A stretch of 64,000 nt of DNA, from contig BCGQ01000008.1 of the NCBI GenBank assembly GCA_001599355.1, positions 1 through 64,000 of the forward strand, in the 5' to 3' direction. Of this stretch, positions 43,034 to 52,595 are shown in pieces; the stretch's first letter is position 1, and each line of letters begins with the position of its first letter. Below the pieces are notes generated by a model that ran no database searches, was not told where the DNA came from, and worked only from the letters and a program-made list of their open reading frames with translations. Source of the stretch: Nakazawaea peltata. Lineage: Eukaryota; Ascomycota; Pichiomycetes; Alaninales; Pachysolenaceae. The position numbers and the translations under genes were made by a program.

Positions 43034-44192
43034 TACGTCGATTCTCAATATTATAAGATTTAATAATGATCTAATTAACCTTTATATAATTCGAATTGTA
43101 GTCAATTCGATCTCTATATATGTTGATGACCCACATGAACTCTGCTCATCTATGACTGCATATGAAAAAAAAGAGGGATAATCTCTCGATTTGTCAGACG
43201 CAGTCCAAATCGGGAAGCATGTTATTGTGACTAGCTGCAGGCGAATGCTAAAAAATTTTTTTTTCTCCTTGGAATTTGTCATCCAGCCGTGGCAGGGTGA
43301 GCAAAAAATAGAAAATTACCGCGCTGAGTCATAGTATCAGCCCTGCTGAGGGGCAAAGGAGGGGATTTGGATAGTTGCGGATGTGAGTGAATATTGCCAA
43401 TAGATATTTTTCGGAGGGGAATCTAGAACTGATATCGTCACAGGGTTGCTATGCCATTAATTCAAAGGCCGCACGGCTGCTGTTATTAGTGATCCTTTTT
43501 CTGATGACCATCGTTTTATTCGAGGATATGCATCGGGTTTCGCATCTGGCGCGCTTAGCTCAGTGGAATTTTCATGGAGTTAAAAGTAACTTAGTGTAGA
43601 ATGGAAAGCTTGAGAAGCGAGAAAAACGATATAGAGCTTAGCTTGACAGCTCCTCCATCTGCGGCACCACACACATTCATGTCATCGGCCATATCGGTCA
43701 ACTGAGAAGAGTAGCTTTATTTTCATCTCTGTCATGAATAGTTGGTGGTTTCACATCTCGTTTCTCACCTCGTTTCATACCTCGTTTTTTTAAGTGTGGT
43801 TTCTTCTCGTGGGGTAATTCTTCTTCGGGCTTGTTCTCCGTTTCATTACTAATGCTTCGCACAACAGGTGAGCACTCTGAGGGGTCAGCAATTATCTTGG
43901 CAATATTATCCTCATGTTTGAGGTATATATAGTTGTGAAGAGCCATGATTCGAGACCTTCATTTCTATCCTATTCCCCTCCTCATCCTACCTCTCCTTAT
44001 TTATATCCCCCTCATATTGGCAAAAAAGGGGATAGCGCAAAAGTGGAACCACTTTTTACGTTATTGTGCGCAGTGAACAAGGGATGTGAACATGTAGAGC
44101 AAAATACGAATTAGCGCGGAATTTATCAAATGAGCAACTTACAAACATCTAAACCACGAATCTATATTATTATTATATAAGTGGATGATTCG
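43034..44192. other. Intergenic region with one possible small ORF
   Basis: About 1.16 kb. The left part is the arrestin promoter, with a TTTATATAA-like stretch near 43080. An A-box-like TTAGCTCAGTGG at 43553-43564 has no matching B box, so no tRNA is called. The small ORF at 43698-43946 is listed separately. Confidence 0.4.
43698..43946 (-). CDS. Hypothetical small basic protein
   Basis: 82 codons with ATG, starting MALHNYIYLKHEDNIAKIIA; the second half is very basic and repetitive (KKRGMKRGEKRDVKPP). A TATAAATA box lies about 55 bp upstream on the same strand (44000 region), which is the only support beyond an open frame. No signal peptide, membrane span or known family. The repeat ACCTCGTTT on the plus strand (43755-43790) produces the basic motif, so it may be chance. 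Confidence 0.25.
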   Translation of the reverse strand: MALHNYIYLKHEDNIAKIIADPSECSPVVRSISNETENKPEEELPHEKKPHLKKRGMKRGEKRDVKPPTIHDRDENKATLLS

Positions 44193-45803
44193 TTAATCCA
44201 CCAAGTTCAGGTCGTCATAGGTATCATGATTATGGATTGGAGTATTTTGAGTAATGAATTGAAGAACTCCCTTGAATAAGATATCATTCCAATTCAATTT
44301 ATCTAACACACGACGGTTCCCTAGTATGAGGTCATCTAAAATGGACATTTTCAAATGGTGATAGTTAGGATAGACAGCAGGAACGCCGTGGTGATCCTCA
44401 TTGTGATCGGTTTCCTCTTCTTCATCCTCTTCCTCTATAATATTACTGCATCGACTATTGCTTTTGATATGTAATTGTTTCAAGTTCAGTGTCGATTTGA
44501 TGTTGTACACCGACTTTCTTGTGTCTTCATAGCAATCATTGAGGAAGATCGACATCTCTTCTTCTGTGGCATGATCTGGATATACAATCATGTCTTCACC
44601 ACCTGCCAGTCCATTTTGTAATTTCAGTGAAGAAGATACTGACCGTAAGATTCTACCATTTACTAATTTCTTCTTTGCTATTCTGATCAATTTTTCATCC
44701 GAGTATTCAGTACGAGAATCCTTGTTTGATGAAAGTGAGTTTTGTAAAAGATATCCAATATAAGAATAAAGCTTCTCATTTTGTAATGTGAGAGATTTAA
44801 TTTGGAAGTTGAGTTTGATCAATTCTTGTTGATGAGCATAGTAGTTAGATTCTGCCTCTGATAGTACCTGTGGCTGTTGACCTGATAATTGTTGATGAGA
44901 TTGAGGAGTGACCACAGATTCAGGTTGAGGTGGAATCAGCTCAAGTTCTTCATCCAACATCATGCTTGGCAGTTGCTGATCAATTTCTTCATTGGAATGA
45001 TAAATGTTCTCAACATTTCCACCTCCGTACGATGAATCACTCAGGAAAGAACAATTCAGAGGATTTAATTCATCCATTGGTTCTTCCTTCAGGTCCAACT
45101 TATCAAACTCATTCTGTAAAAGGTTATAACTCAACTCCAAATTCAAATAGTTCTGTTTCAATACTTCAAACTCATCGATGATCATCATCTTGGAATTCTT
45201 TTCCAACTCCAAGTCCGACTTTAATGTCTTTAACTTTTTATTTAACAATTGAATTTGAGTATCATTGGGTACACTTGGAGATTCGACACTGGAACGTTGA
45301 TATGATTGGATGATTTTACCCAAATTATTGATCTTGTTCTCATATTGCAGTTTCAACGAAACCCATGTCTGATAATTGGATTCATTGGCCTGTGATTCTT
45401 GGACAAGTTTCTTGTGTAAATTTTTATTCTCAATGACTAATTCATTCAATTTACTAGAACTTTGTATAAGTTCCTTTTCTTTGAGTAAAAGGTCCATCTC
45501 CATGGACTGCGTCTCTCTTTCCAAAGACTCATTTCGTAACCTCAAGTTAGCATTCTCCTTCTCCAAATTACGGATCTCATTAGCCGCCGAGTTATCATCT
45601 AGTATGCTGAAAGTCTTTTGTGAAGGCGGGGTGTTATATATCAAACTGGCGTTGTTCAAAGAGCGATCTCTTAATGGAGAAGTTGTCGATACTGCAACTG
45701 TCGGAACTGATGGGGTCATTGTAAGTCTGCTAGGCTTATGCCTAAGAGGTGTAGAAACGTCTTCCTGACTCAATATGATGTTTTCTTTATTGAGAGATTC
45801 CAT
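44193..45803 (-). CDS. Coiled-coil protein of unknown function
   Basis: 536 residues. The first 70 are disordered with SP/TP sites (TPLRHKPSRLTMTPS, TSPLRDR, NTPPSQK), suggesting CDK regulation. Residues about 75-240 form long heptad-rich coiled coil (NEIRNLEKENANLRLRNESL onward). A second helical block carries SLTLQNEKLYSYIGYLLQ (about 335). Near the end there is an acidic run EEEDEEEE and a conserved-looking MSILDDLILGNRRVLDKLNW. The arrangement suggests a cytoskeletal, spindle or cell-polarity adaptor, but I do not recognise the family. Confidence 0.75.
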   Translation of the reverse strand: MESLNKENIILSQEDVSTPLRHKPSRLTMTPSVPTVAVSTTSPLRDRSLNNASLIYNTPPSQKTFSILDDNSAANEIRNLEKENANLRLRNESLERETQSMEMDLLLKEKELIQSSSKLNELVIENKNLHKKLVQESQANESNYQTWVSLKLQYENKINNLGKIIQSYQRSSVESPSVPNDTQIQLLNKKLKTLKSDLELEKNSKMMIIDEFEVLKQNYLNLELSYNLLQNEFDKLDLKEEPMDELNPLNCSFLSDSSYGGGNVENIYHSNEEIDQQLPSMMLDEELELIPPQPESVVTPQSHQQLSGQQPQVLSEAESNYYAHQQELIKLNFQIKSLTLQNEKLYSYIGYLLQNSLSSNKDSRTEYSDEKLIRIAKKKLVNGRILRSVSSSLKLQNGLAGGEDMIVYPDHATEEEMSIFLNDCYEDTRKSVYNIKSTLNLKQLHIKSNSRCSNIIEEEDEEEETDHNEDHHGVPAVYPNYHHLKMSILDDLILGNRRVLDKLNWNDILFKGVLQFITQNTPIHNHDTYDDLNLVD

Positions 45804-47348
45804 GCGATATTGGTAAGAATTGAAATAAATAATGGATGCTGATGCTGATTAGTACATAAACAGTGAAGAAACGATCGAATATGAGTGGGTTTTGCTTATG
45901 TCTGAATGGTGTCTTCTACAGTAGTATAAATTTAATAAGGTCTGTGATTGTTTTTGTTTACATTTTATGGTGAGGAAGAATTTCCTAATTGGGGAAATGG
46001 GGTACACGACCATTAGAATTGTAAATTGCTCACATTGATAAATCCTGATTGAATAGGTCAATCAGCTCCAGTTGATCAGCTTCAGTTGATTTGAGGATGA
46101 AGAGGACAAGATTCGCATCGATGGGAGGTCAAGATCGAGCTAAGGCCCTAAGAAACTCCATTGCTCTTACAATATCTACTTTACTATCTATATAATCAAA
46201 TGTATATACCCACTGACACCCCTTTTTCATTTCTAAATCCAAACGGGTTCTTAAAAGGTATAGGAAAGTACGTTTATCTCTCCATCAGCTATCGCGTATA
46301 TATAGAAATAGGTTTACGGGATCAAGGTTAAGATCTATAGGATAAAAGAACGAAACAGTACAGCAAAAATAGAGTGTAATAACTGACTCAAAAGTCTCAG
46401 AACCAAAAAAACTTTGGTAAGAAACAGAACCAGCCATCAACCCCATAATTACCTTTAATGTACTGTAATCGAACTAAAACCCAGGCGATCTAACGTTGCC
46501 CCGCAATTCTTCAACGCACTGTCTAATGTGATGGTTTCCTTTTGGACAAAGGTGAGGAACTAAGAGGAAAAGATCAACAGGAGGAGATGAGTTTTTATAG
46601 AGAAAAATTTTCAGTTACCCGGCTTATGATAGAAGAAAGATTTTGACTTCCATATGAAGTAATTCCCAATCAAGGTTTCGCGACGCGCAACAAGCTGAAA
46701 AATAGGAATTGTTCGGGATCGGAATTGGTGTGCTGTTTTTGGACATTGTTTGCGTCTAAACTCTGCGCAGAAGTGTGATCGTTCTGCAAGTTTTTAAAAT
46801 GATTCTGGGGCAGACGGGAATTGAGTGAGGACAAAGGCTAGTCCAAAAAGCCGGGACATGTGGATGATCTTACCCCGGAGAAACTAATTCCGGAGATCGG
46901 ACACAAACAATACAAACTAATGACTACTGGTTAAATTATTGGACTAAAATTTCTCTATCAAAACTCATTCAGTAACAATTTTTTGCAGTCCCAAATTTAT
47001 ATGGCCTGTCAAATTACGTCAGCAATAAGGGCCCATTAACTCCAGGATGGGAGCTACAGGGGTCGAAATCTGAGACCAGAGTCCTTCCCACTCCACATAA
47101 CTCTCCTCTTCTATACCTCTCCAGTCTCACGTACTACCTACCCCCCTTCCCCCTCCCCTCCCACTAGCTCCCCCTTCCTCTACTTACCTCCCCCATTCTC
47201 CCCCATACTCCCTCTGCCTCGGACTCCCTCTCGTACTCCGTACCAAAGAAAAAATTTTTTAAATATTTTTTTCCCTACTAAATTAAACCGGCCTTGATTT
47301 TAATCGTAAGACGAGTTACTGAGAGGTACAAATAGAGTATATAGAGCG
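45804..47348. other. Long divergent intergenic region
   Basis: 1.5 kb between the coiled-coil gene and the C2H2 factor, long for this compact region. From 47124 to 47240 there is a nearly pure pyrimidine stretch (CCCTTCCCCCTCCC-like). The regulator probably has a long controlled promoter and leader. No gene is supported; the open frame at 45849-46061 looks random. Confidence 0.45.
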
Positions 47349-50300
47349 ATGATTGCTTCTCAGGGAACTGTCGGAGATGAAACGAGGGCCTCCGAGCTCC
47401 AACGTACCATCTCTATGAGCCCCGAGAACGACTCACAAGCTTCCGCCAACCTTAGCGCCGCCAGCGTACAGCCTATCCCGAAGAAATCGCTGTTAATCAA
47501 GACTGATAAACCGCGGCCTCATATGTGTCCGATTTGTACGCGGCTGTTTGCTCGTTTGGAACATTTGAGACGTCATGAGCGTGCCCATACAAACGAGAAA
47601 CCATTCCAGTGTGGCGCTTGTGGTAGATGCTTTGCCCGTCGTGATTTGGTCTTGAGGCACCAACAAAAATTACACGCCTCTTTACCACCACCATCAAATA
47701 AACCAAGATCTAGAAAACATAACTTGAAGAATGAGCAGGTTCTGAGACTGAACGCTGAGCTGGCGTCTGATTCCACCGCTGCCATCACACGTGACTACCT
47801 TAATGAGAACATCAATATCGTTTATAAAAATACCAACGCACGTTTACCACTCCCAAGTGATGGCGCCAATGGCGGTATGGGGTACGATGACGCTGAAGAT
47901 CCGGATCTGCCCTCGGCTAAGAAAAAGAGACCATACACAAAGAGAAATAAACCGAAGGAAGAGAACGATGCTGCGCACTCGCTTCCACACACTCCGGCTG
48001 TCAATTCAGGACCTTCACCAGGGAGTCGTCTGTTATATTCCTTGGATGGAGCGTCCCCTCAGGTCATTGTAGGTTCCATTTTCCCCAACCAGCAGCAACA
48101 GCAACCTTCTCCTATCACATCCAATACTTCTCCTCCAGATAAATTACTGAACGATGAGTTGGTGAGCACACTTTTCCAGAACTCGACCCCAAGCTCATAC
48201 ACTTCACAGAGTATGTACCAAAGTATAAGTGAGGACACTGTAGGATACCTGCCACAGCAGCTGACTACACCAGCTCTGCAAGTAAGAGTCAAACAGAGAC
48301 ATTCATCTTTCAGTGCTGCTTCTCTGTCTTCATACACTTTACTGAAAGACCTGAAAGACATCCAGGAACATGATATCCCAGAACTGCCTCATCAGGTAGG
48401 TTTTGCAACACCTCAACTTACGCTGCTGGAGCTCTCAGAGAAGGCTGTGATGGCTGGTTTCGATTTGAATGCCCTTGGTGTCGAAGAATCCAATGTAAAT
48501 AATACCGGCACCAATAGCACAGATGGTTACTTTGATCAAAAATCTCAAGCCACCACACCTTTCGAGTTCAATATCACCCCAGGTGGTTCCTTAATAGATA
48601 TACCTCTTTTACAGCAATATTTACATGTTGGTGGAGCTGGAGGAGGAGCTGGATTTGAGACTCTGCGACTGGGTTCCAGTTCTCAGGCAAGTCCAGCTGC
48701 TGGAGGTAGTGGTGCTGCTTCTTCTACTAAGATGAGCTTATCCAATAGCGCACCAACCGATGATTGGTTGACAGATTTCATTAATACTCCATTCGACGTT
48801 ATGAATTTCCCCGTACTGTCCCATCATATCGGTTTCACCGACTCTCCTCCAAGCAGAGACTCACCTTTCAATATCCCGGACGATATTCCTTCCTTGTTCA
48901 GATCCAGACAGTTGGATTTATCCAAACTGATGTTACCATTACAACAAGAGGATTTCTTTACCGAGGCTACAAGACTGAAAATCTTGGAAAAGAACAACTT
49001 ACAAAGCAATCAATTCCCGTTGTTGGAAGATTTGAACAAGTATATGGGTCTTTATGAGGTTGAGTTCGACAAATATTTCCCCTTCATTCATATGCCAACT
49101 TTGAAATTACATAAAGAAGACGATAACCATCTCCCGTTGATGTTACTGATGCTGTCGATTGGAGCATTGTACTCTTTCCACCTGACTAACTCTTCTATCT
49201 TGGCCAATTTGAGCAGGTTCTCAATTCATAATTTCATGGCCAGACAGAAATCGTTCAGGAAGTTCAATGACATCCCATTACCCATCACTCAAGGGTTAAT
49301 CTTGGATATTTATTTGGGTATGTTCGGTAATGAAGTTGAATTCAATAAGGTTATTCCAAAACATTTACATTCGGTGATTTGTCTTGTCAAATCTACCAAG
49401 TTGAATGTGGCTTTAGAGAAGTTTGTCACTCCTCCACTGGTATTCCAACTGGATCCTCATCAACAAAGTCAGAGACAGTTGAAGTTGAACTACGAGTATT
49501 TCATTTTACTGCAAAGTAGAATCAGAACTTTACACACGTTGTACTATATAAGTGTATTGTTTCTGTCATTGTGTGGTAATAATATCGAGTTGTCTTGTGA
49601 TGATATTCAAAATGGAACTCCTTGCTTCTTGGAGGAATTATGGAAACTGGATGATGAACATCTGTGGTTACAAATCTTGGATGGACATAAGATTGTTATT
49701 GACTCGAAATTCTCGTTGATTCAAATCAGTAACGGTGAGACAATGAAAGATATCTTGACAGATTTGGACAACCATTACTCTGACCGTAAGTTAGGTTTCA
49801 AGACTTTACTCAGTGGGATGATGTTCATCAGCGAGACCATTTTCAAGCAACGTACTGGATTACAACAGGAACAAAATTTACTGTTGAAACTGACTAAATG
49901 GAGAATGAACTCGAGACCCGAGATTGAAAGTTTATTGAAGTCATGGGAATCCATATATGTGAAGAATGGTGGTATTTTAGTTCCAAGAGAACTGAATTTA
50001 CATGTCATTAACCAAACTCCTGTATTGAAGTTGATTCTTCCATTGCTCTCGTTTGCCAAAATTCGTAAATGTGTTTATTTCACTCCAATTTTGCAACAAA
50101 TTTGGTCCAAAGATTGGGAAAATATGAGTCGTGAGATGAAGAAGAATTTGGAGGCAGATCCTGAACTGTTACGTGATCTGACCAGTTACTCATTAGATGT
50201 TGTCAGTCTTTGGATTGAGATCATTTCCATCTCGAAAGATCTGGAGAAGACTTCTATTAGAACACCTATCTTCTTCTTGACTTGTATTTTTGCTGCAATT

Positions 50301-50747
50301 ATGGTGATTGGCGAATACTTATTCGCTACCGAGACTTGGGCCAAGAATTACCTCAATCATATCAATCCGTCTGCCTCTCCATCGTCGGTCAATTCCATGT
50401 CATCTAACACTTCTAATTCGGGTTCTTCTAGCTCGTTGAATGCTATCGACAGAGTACTTTGGTTGAAGATCCAACAATTGATGAAGAAACTGGAAACCAA
50501 CCTCAACACCACATCGAGTCCAGAGAATTTCGATAGTTTGAACGAGAATGTCTCGAAGTTGGTACTTGAACCATCCTTAGATTTGAAACGTACTCTGGAG
50601 ATCATTTCAGAGTCTAAGCTTGCATCAAAGAGTTTGAATATCGGTATTAGAATCCTTGCAGATGCTCCAGTCTGGCCAGTGGCTTTGGTTTTTGCAGAGG
50701 CTCTCAGGGCCAGAGCCAATCATATTAAAAACGAACAATACAAGTAA
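47349..50747 (+). CDS. C2H2 zinc-finger transcription factor, Rsf2/Tda9/Adr1 group
   Basis: 1132 residues. Two adjacent C2H2 fingers: C60, C63, H76, H80 (MCPICTRLFARLEHLRRHERAH is split by TNEKPFQC) and C88, C91, H104, H109, with the inter-finger linker TNEKPF and recognition helices ARLEHLRRH and ARRDLVLRH, as in Rsf2, Tda9 and Adr1. A basic nuclear-localisation stretch (KKKRPYTKRNKPK) follows near 190. The C-terminal half (about 545-1000) is the fungal-specific regulatory domain, with YEVEFDKYFPFIHMPTL and LMLLMLSIGALYSF. Relatives control respiratory carbon sources and stress. Exact orthology within the group is not settled. Confidence 0.85.
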   Translation: MIASQGTVGDETRASELQRTISMSPENDSQASANLSAASVQPIPKKSLLIKTDKPRPHMCPICTRLFARLEHLRRHERAHTNEKPFQCGACGRCFARRDLVLRHQQKLHASLPPPSNKPRSRKHNLKNEQVLRLNAELASDSTAAITRDYLNENINIVYKNTNARLPLPSDGANGGMGYDDAEDPDLPSAKKKRPYTKRNKPKEENDAAHSLPHTPAVNSGPSPGSRLLYSLDGASPQVIVGSIFPNQQQQQPSPITSNTSPPDKLLNDELVSTLFQNSTPSSYTSQSMYQSISEDTVGYLPQQLTTPALQVRVKQRHSSFSAASLSSYTLLKDLKDIQEHDIPELPHQVGFATPQLTLLELSEKAVMAGFDLNALGVEESNVNNTGTNSTDGYFDQKSQATTPFEFNITPGGSLIDIPLLQQYLHVGGAGGGAGFETLRLGSSSQASPAAGGSGAASSTKMSLSNSAPTDDWLTDFINTPFDVMNFPVLSHHIGFTDSPPSRDSPFNIPDDIPSLFRSRQLDLSKLMLPLQQEDFFTEATRLKILEKNNLQSNQFPLLEDLNKYMGLYEVEFDKYFPFIHMPTLKLHKEDDNHLPLMLLMLSIGALYSFHLTNSSILANLSRFSIHNFMARQKSFRKFNDIPLPITQGLILDIYLGMFGNEVEFNKVIPKHLHSVICLVKSTKLNVALEKFVTPPLVFQLDPHQQSQRQLKLNYEYFILLQSRIRTLHTLYYISVLFLSLCGNNIELSCDDIQNGTPCFLEELWKLDDEHLWLQILDGHKIVIDSKFSLIQISNGETMKDILTDLDNHYSDRKLGFKTLLSGMMFISETIFKQRTGLQQEQNLLLKLTKWRMNSRPEIESLLKSWESIYVKNGGILVPRELNLHVINQTPVLKLILPLLSFAKIRKCVYFTPILQQIWSKDWENMSREMKKNLEADPELLRDLTSYSLDVVSLWIEIISISKDLEKTSIRTPIFFLTCIFAAIMVIGEYLFATETWAKNYLNHINPSASPSSVNSMSSNTSNSGSSSSLNAIDRVLWLKIQQLMKKLETNLNTTSSPENFDSLNENVSKLVLEPSLDLKRTLEIISESKLASKSLNIGIRILADAPVWPVALVFAEALRARANHIKNEQYK

Positions 50748-51005
50748 TAAATCGAATAATGAATTATAAATTCTAAGTTGTAGATACATCGTTACACCAG
50801 CGGATCTAACCGACGGGCAGGGGCACACAATAGCGCGCGGTCTTCAAGGGCAAGCAAAAAAATTTTCTTTCTTTCTTTTTTTCAATTAGAAAATTTATTT
50901 GTCTCTTTTTGATGAGATGAGGTAAGGATTGGAGGCTAAAGGTCTGCGTTGAAAGTTTTTTACGTCACGTTGTTGAGTCAGGCTAGAAGATTATTGAGCA
51001 GTAGT

Positions 51006-52325
51006 ATGACTGTTGAAAACTTAGTACAGAAATCTGCCGCAGAAGGTGCTGCCAGTAGCACCAAATTACAAGGCCGTCTGTTATTTGAACTGATTGGTTC
51101 CCCTACTAAGATTGTAGCGCCGATGGTTGATCAAAGTGAGTTTCTGTGGCGTGTATTGTCAAGAAAGTATGGAGCCACTTTGTGTTATACGCCGATGTTA
51201 CATCTGCGTTTATTTGCCACTGACCCTAAATATAAAGAACGTATGTGGGACGACAACTTAGATGGCAACCCCCAGTTAGATAGACCACTTGTACTGCAAT
51301 TTTGTGCTAATGATGCCGATTATCTTTTAGAAGCTCTGAAAAAAATCCAACACCAAGTCGATGCGGTTGATTTGAATTTGGGATGCCCTCAAGGGATTGC
51401 CAAGAAGGGCAAATATGGGCTGTTCTTGATGGACGATTGGGACTTGATTTATAAGTTGATCAACACTTTACATAAGAATTTGGATGTTCCCGTTACACTG
51501 AAGATCAGAGTTTATGACGATTGGGAAAAGAGTTTACTGTATGCTAAGATGTGTCTTAGTGCTGGTGCTCAGTTCTTGACAATTCATGGCCGTACTAGAG
51601 AGAAGAAAGGTCAACTGACTGGATTAGCCAATTGGGCAGTATTGAGATATATCCGTGATAATTTACCCCCAGACACCGTGTTCTTCAGTAATGGAAATGT
51701 ACTTTACCCTGAAGATATCGATAGATGTATGAAAGAGGTGAATTGTGATGCTGTGATGTCTCTGGAAGGTAATTTATTCAACCCTGGAGTCTTTTGGACA
51801 GAGTCCACAGATATCGAGAAGCAACATCCAAGAGTAGATAAGTTGACGAGAGAATATTTCGAGATTTTGAAACTGCATACATCGTATCTGTCTCGTCATG
51901 GATTTAAGAATCATTTATTCAAATATCTCCGTTACTTTTTGCTGGAGCACACCGATATCAGAGCTATGGTGGCCAAATTACATACGGATGCAGATTTATC
52001 GAAATTCGAAGATATTGTTATTAAGATTGAAGAGACAGTGGAGAAATTACTCGAAGATCCAGAGAATCTGGAAAAAGACAAACTTATTGAGATTGAAGAT
52101 CCAGATTCTCCACCTGCTTGGGGAGGTGTGTATAAGAAAGTCCCATATTGGAGATGTCAACCATGCTTTAGAACAGTCAATGGTGTCAAGGGTAAAGATC
52201 TTATGGGAGAACATTGGGCTAGTGTCAAACTGAATATTGACCAACATTCCAGTCTTATTAAGAAGAGATCTGCAGACTCGGAAGAATCGGTTCTGAAGAT
52301 AGCTAAGATTGAGCAAACAGCATAA
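51006..52325 (+). CDS. DUS1: tRNA-dihydrouridine synthase 1
   Basis: 439 residues from the ATG at 51006; the open frame reaches 50949 only through a TTG. It reduces uridines 16 and 17 of tRNAs with FMN and NADPH. Conserved blocks: KIVAPMVDQSE, DAVDLNLGCPQGIAKKGKYG with the catalytic Cys127, FLTIHGRTREKKGQ, FFSNGNVLYPEDI. CTG codons at 51144, 51204, 51498 and 51762 fall in SEL-A-WR, LH-A-KLF, VT-A-KIR and MS-A-EGNL of the S. cerevisiae enzyme, all Ala. This gene is the cleanest internal proof of CUG-Ala decoding. The C-terminus has a lysine-rich tail with a late CQPC-like motif. Confidence 0.96.
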   Translation: MTVENLVQKSAAEGAASSTKLQGRLLFELIGSPTKIVAPMVDQSEFLWRVLSRKYGATLCYTPMLHLRLFATDPKYKERMWDDNLDGNPQLDRPLVLQFCANDADYLLEALKKIQHQVDAVDLNLGCPQGIAKKGKYGLFLMDDWDLIYKLINTLHKNLDVPVTLKIRVYDDWEKSLLYAKMCLSAGAQFLTIHGRTREKKGQLTGLANWAVLRYIRDNLPPDTVFFSNGNVLYPEDIDRCMKEVNCDAVMSLEGNLFNPGVFWTESTDIEKQHPRVDKLTREYFEILKLHTSYLSRHGFKNHLFKYLRYFLLEHTDIRAMVAKLHTDADLSKFEDIVIKIEETVEKLLEDPENLEKDKLIEIEDPDSPPAWGGVYKKVPYWRCQPCFRTVNGVKGKDLMGEHWASVKLNIDQHSSLIKKRSADSEESVLKIAKIEQTA

Positions 52326-52595
52326 TAAATGTCATGATACGTATTTAGATGTAGAGCGGCCGTACCGTAACGTTTCCACCATACCGTAATCCCTGCTATC
52401 TCACTGTAACCCCCACCCCCCTCCTGCTCTTCCCCTGCTTATCGGATATTTTATCCGGAGTCGTGTGCAGATTACCAAAACCATATCTAAATTTATTCCC
52501 CGAAACACCTCTGGCTTACCCCCCATTCAAGATACGGCTAATTATATTGGGAACCACAATATCCAGACATTAGACGCAAATATCTGAACTACAAG
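52326..52595 (+). promoter_or_regulatory. VPS70 upstream region
   Basis: 270 bp with three ACCGTAA/ACTGTAA-like words (52364-52412) and a C-rich run CCCCCACCCCCC (about 52414-52425). No factor can be assigned. Confidence 0.3.

Noticed and set aside
43549-43620. tRNA-like start (GCGCGCTTAGCTCAGTGG)
   Set aside because: It has an A-box-like word, but no B box (GGTTCGA) follows and no complementary 3' acceptor end exists.
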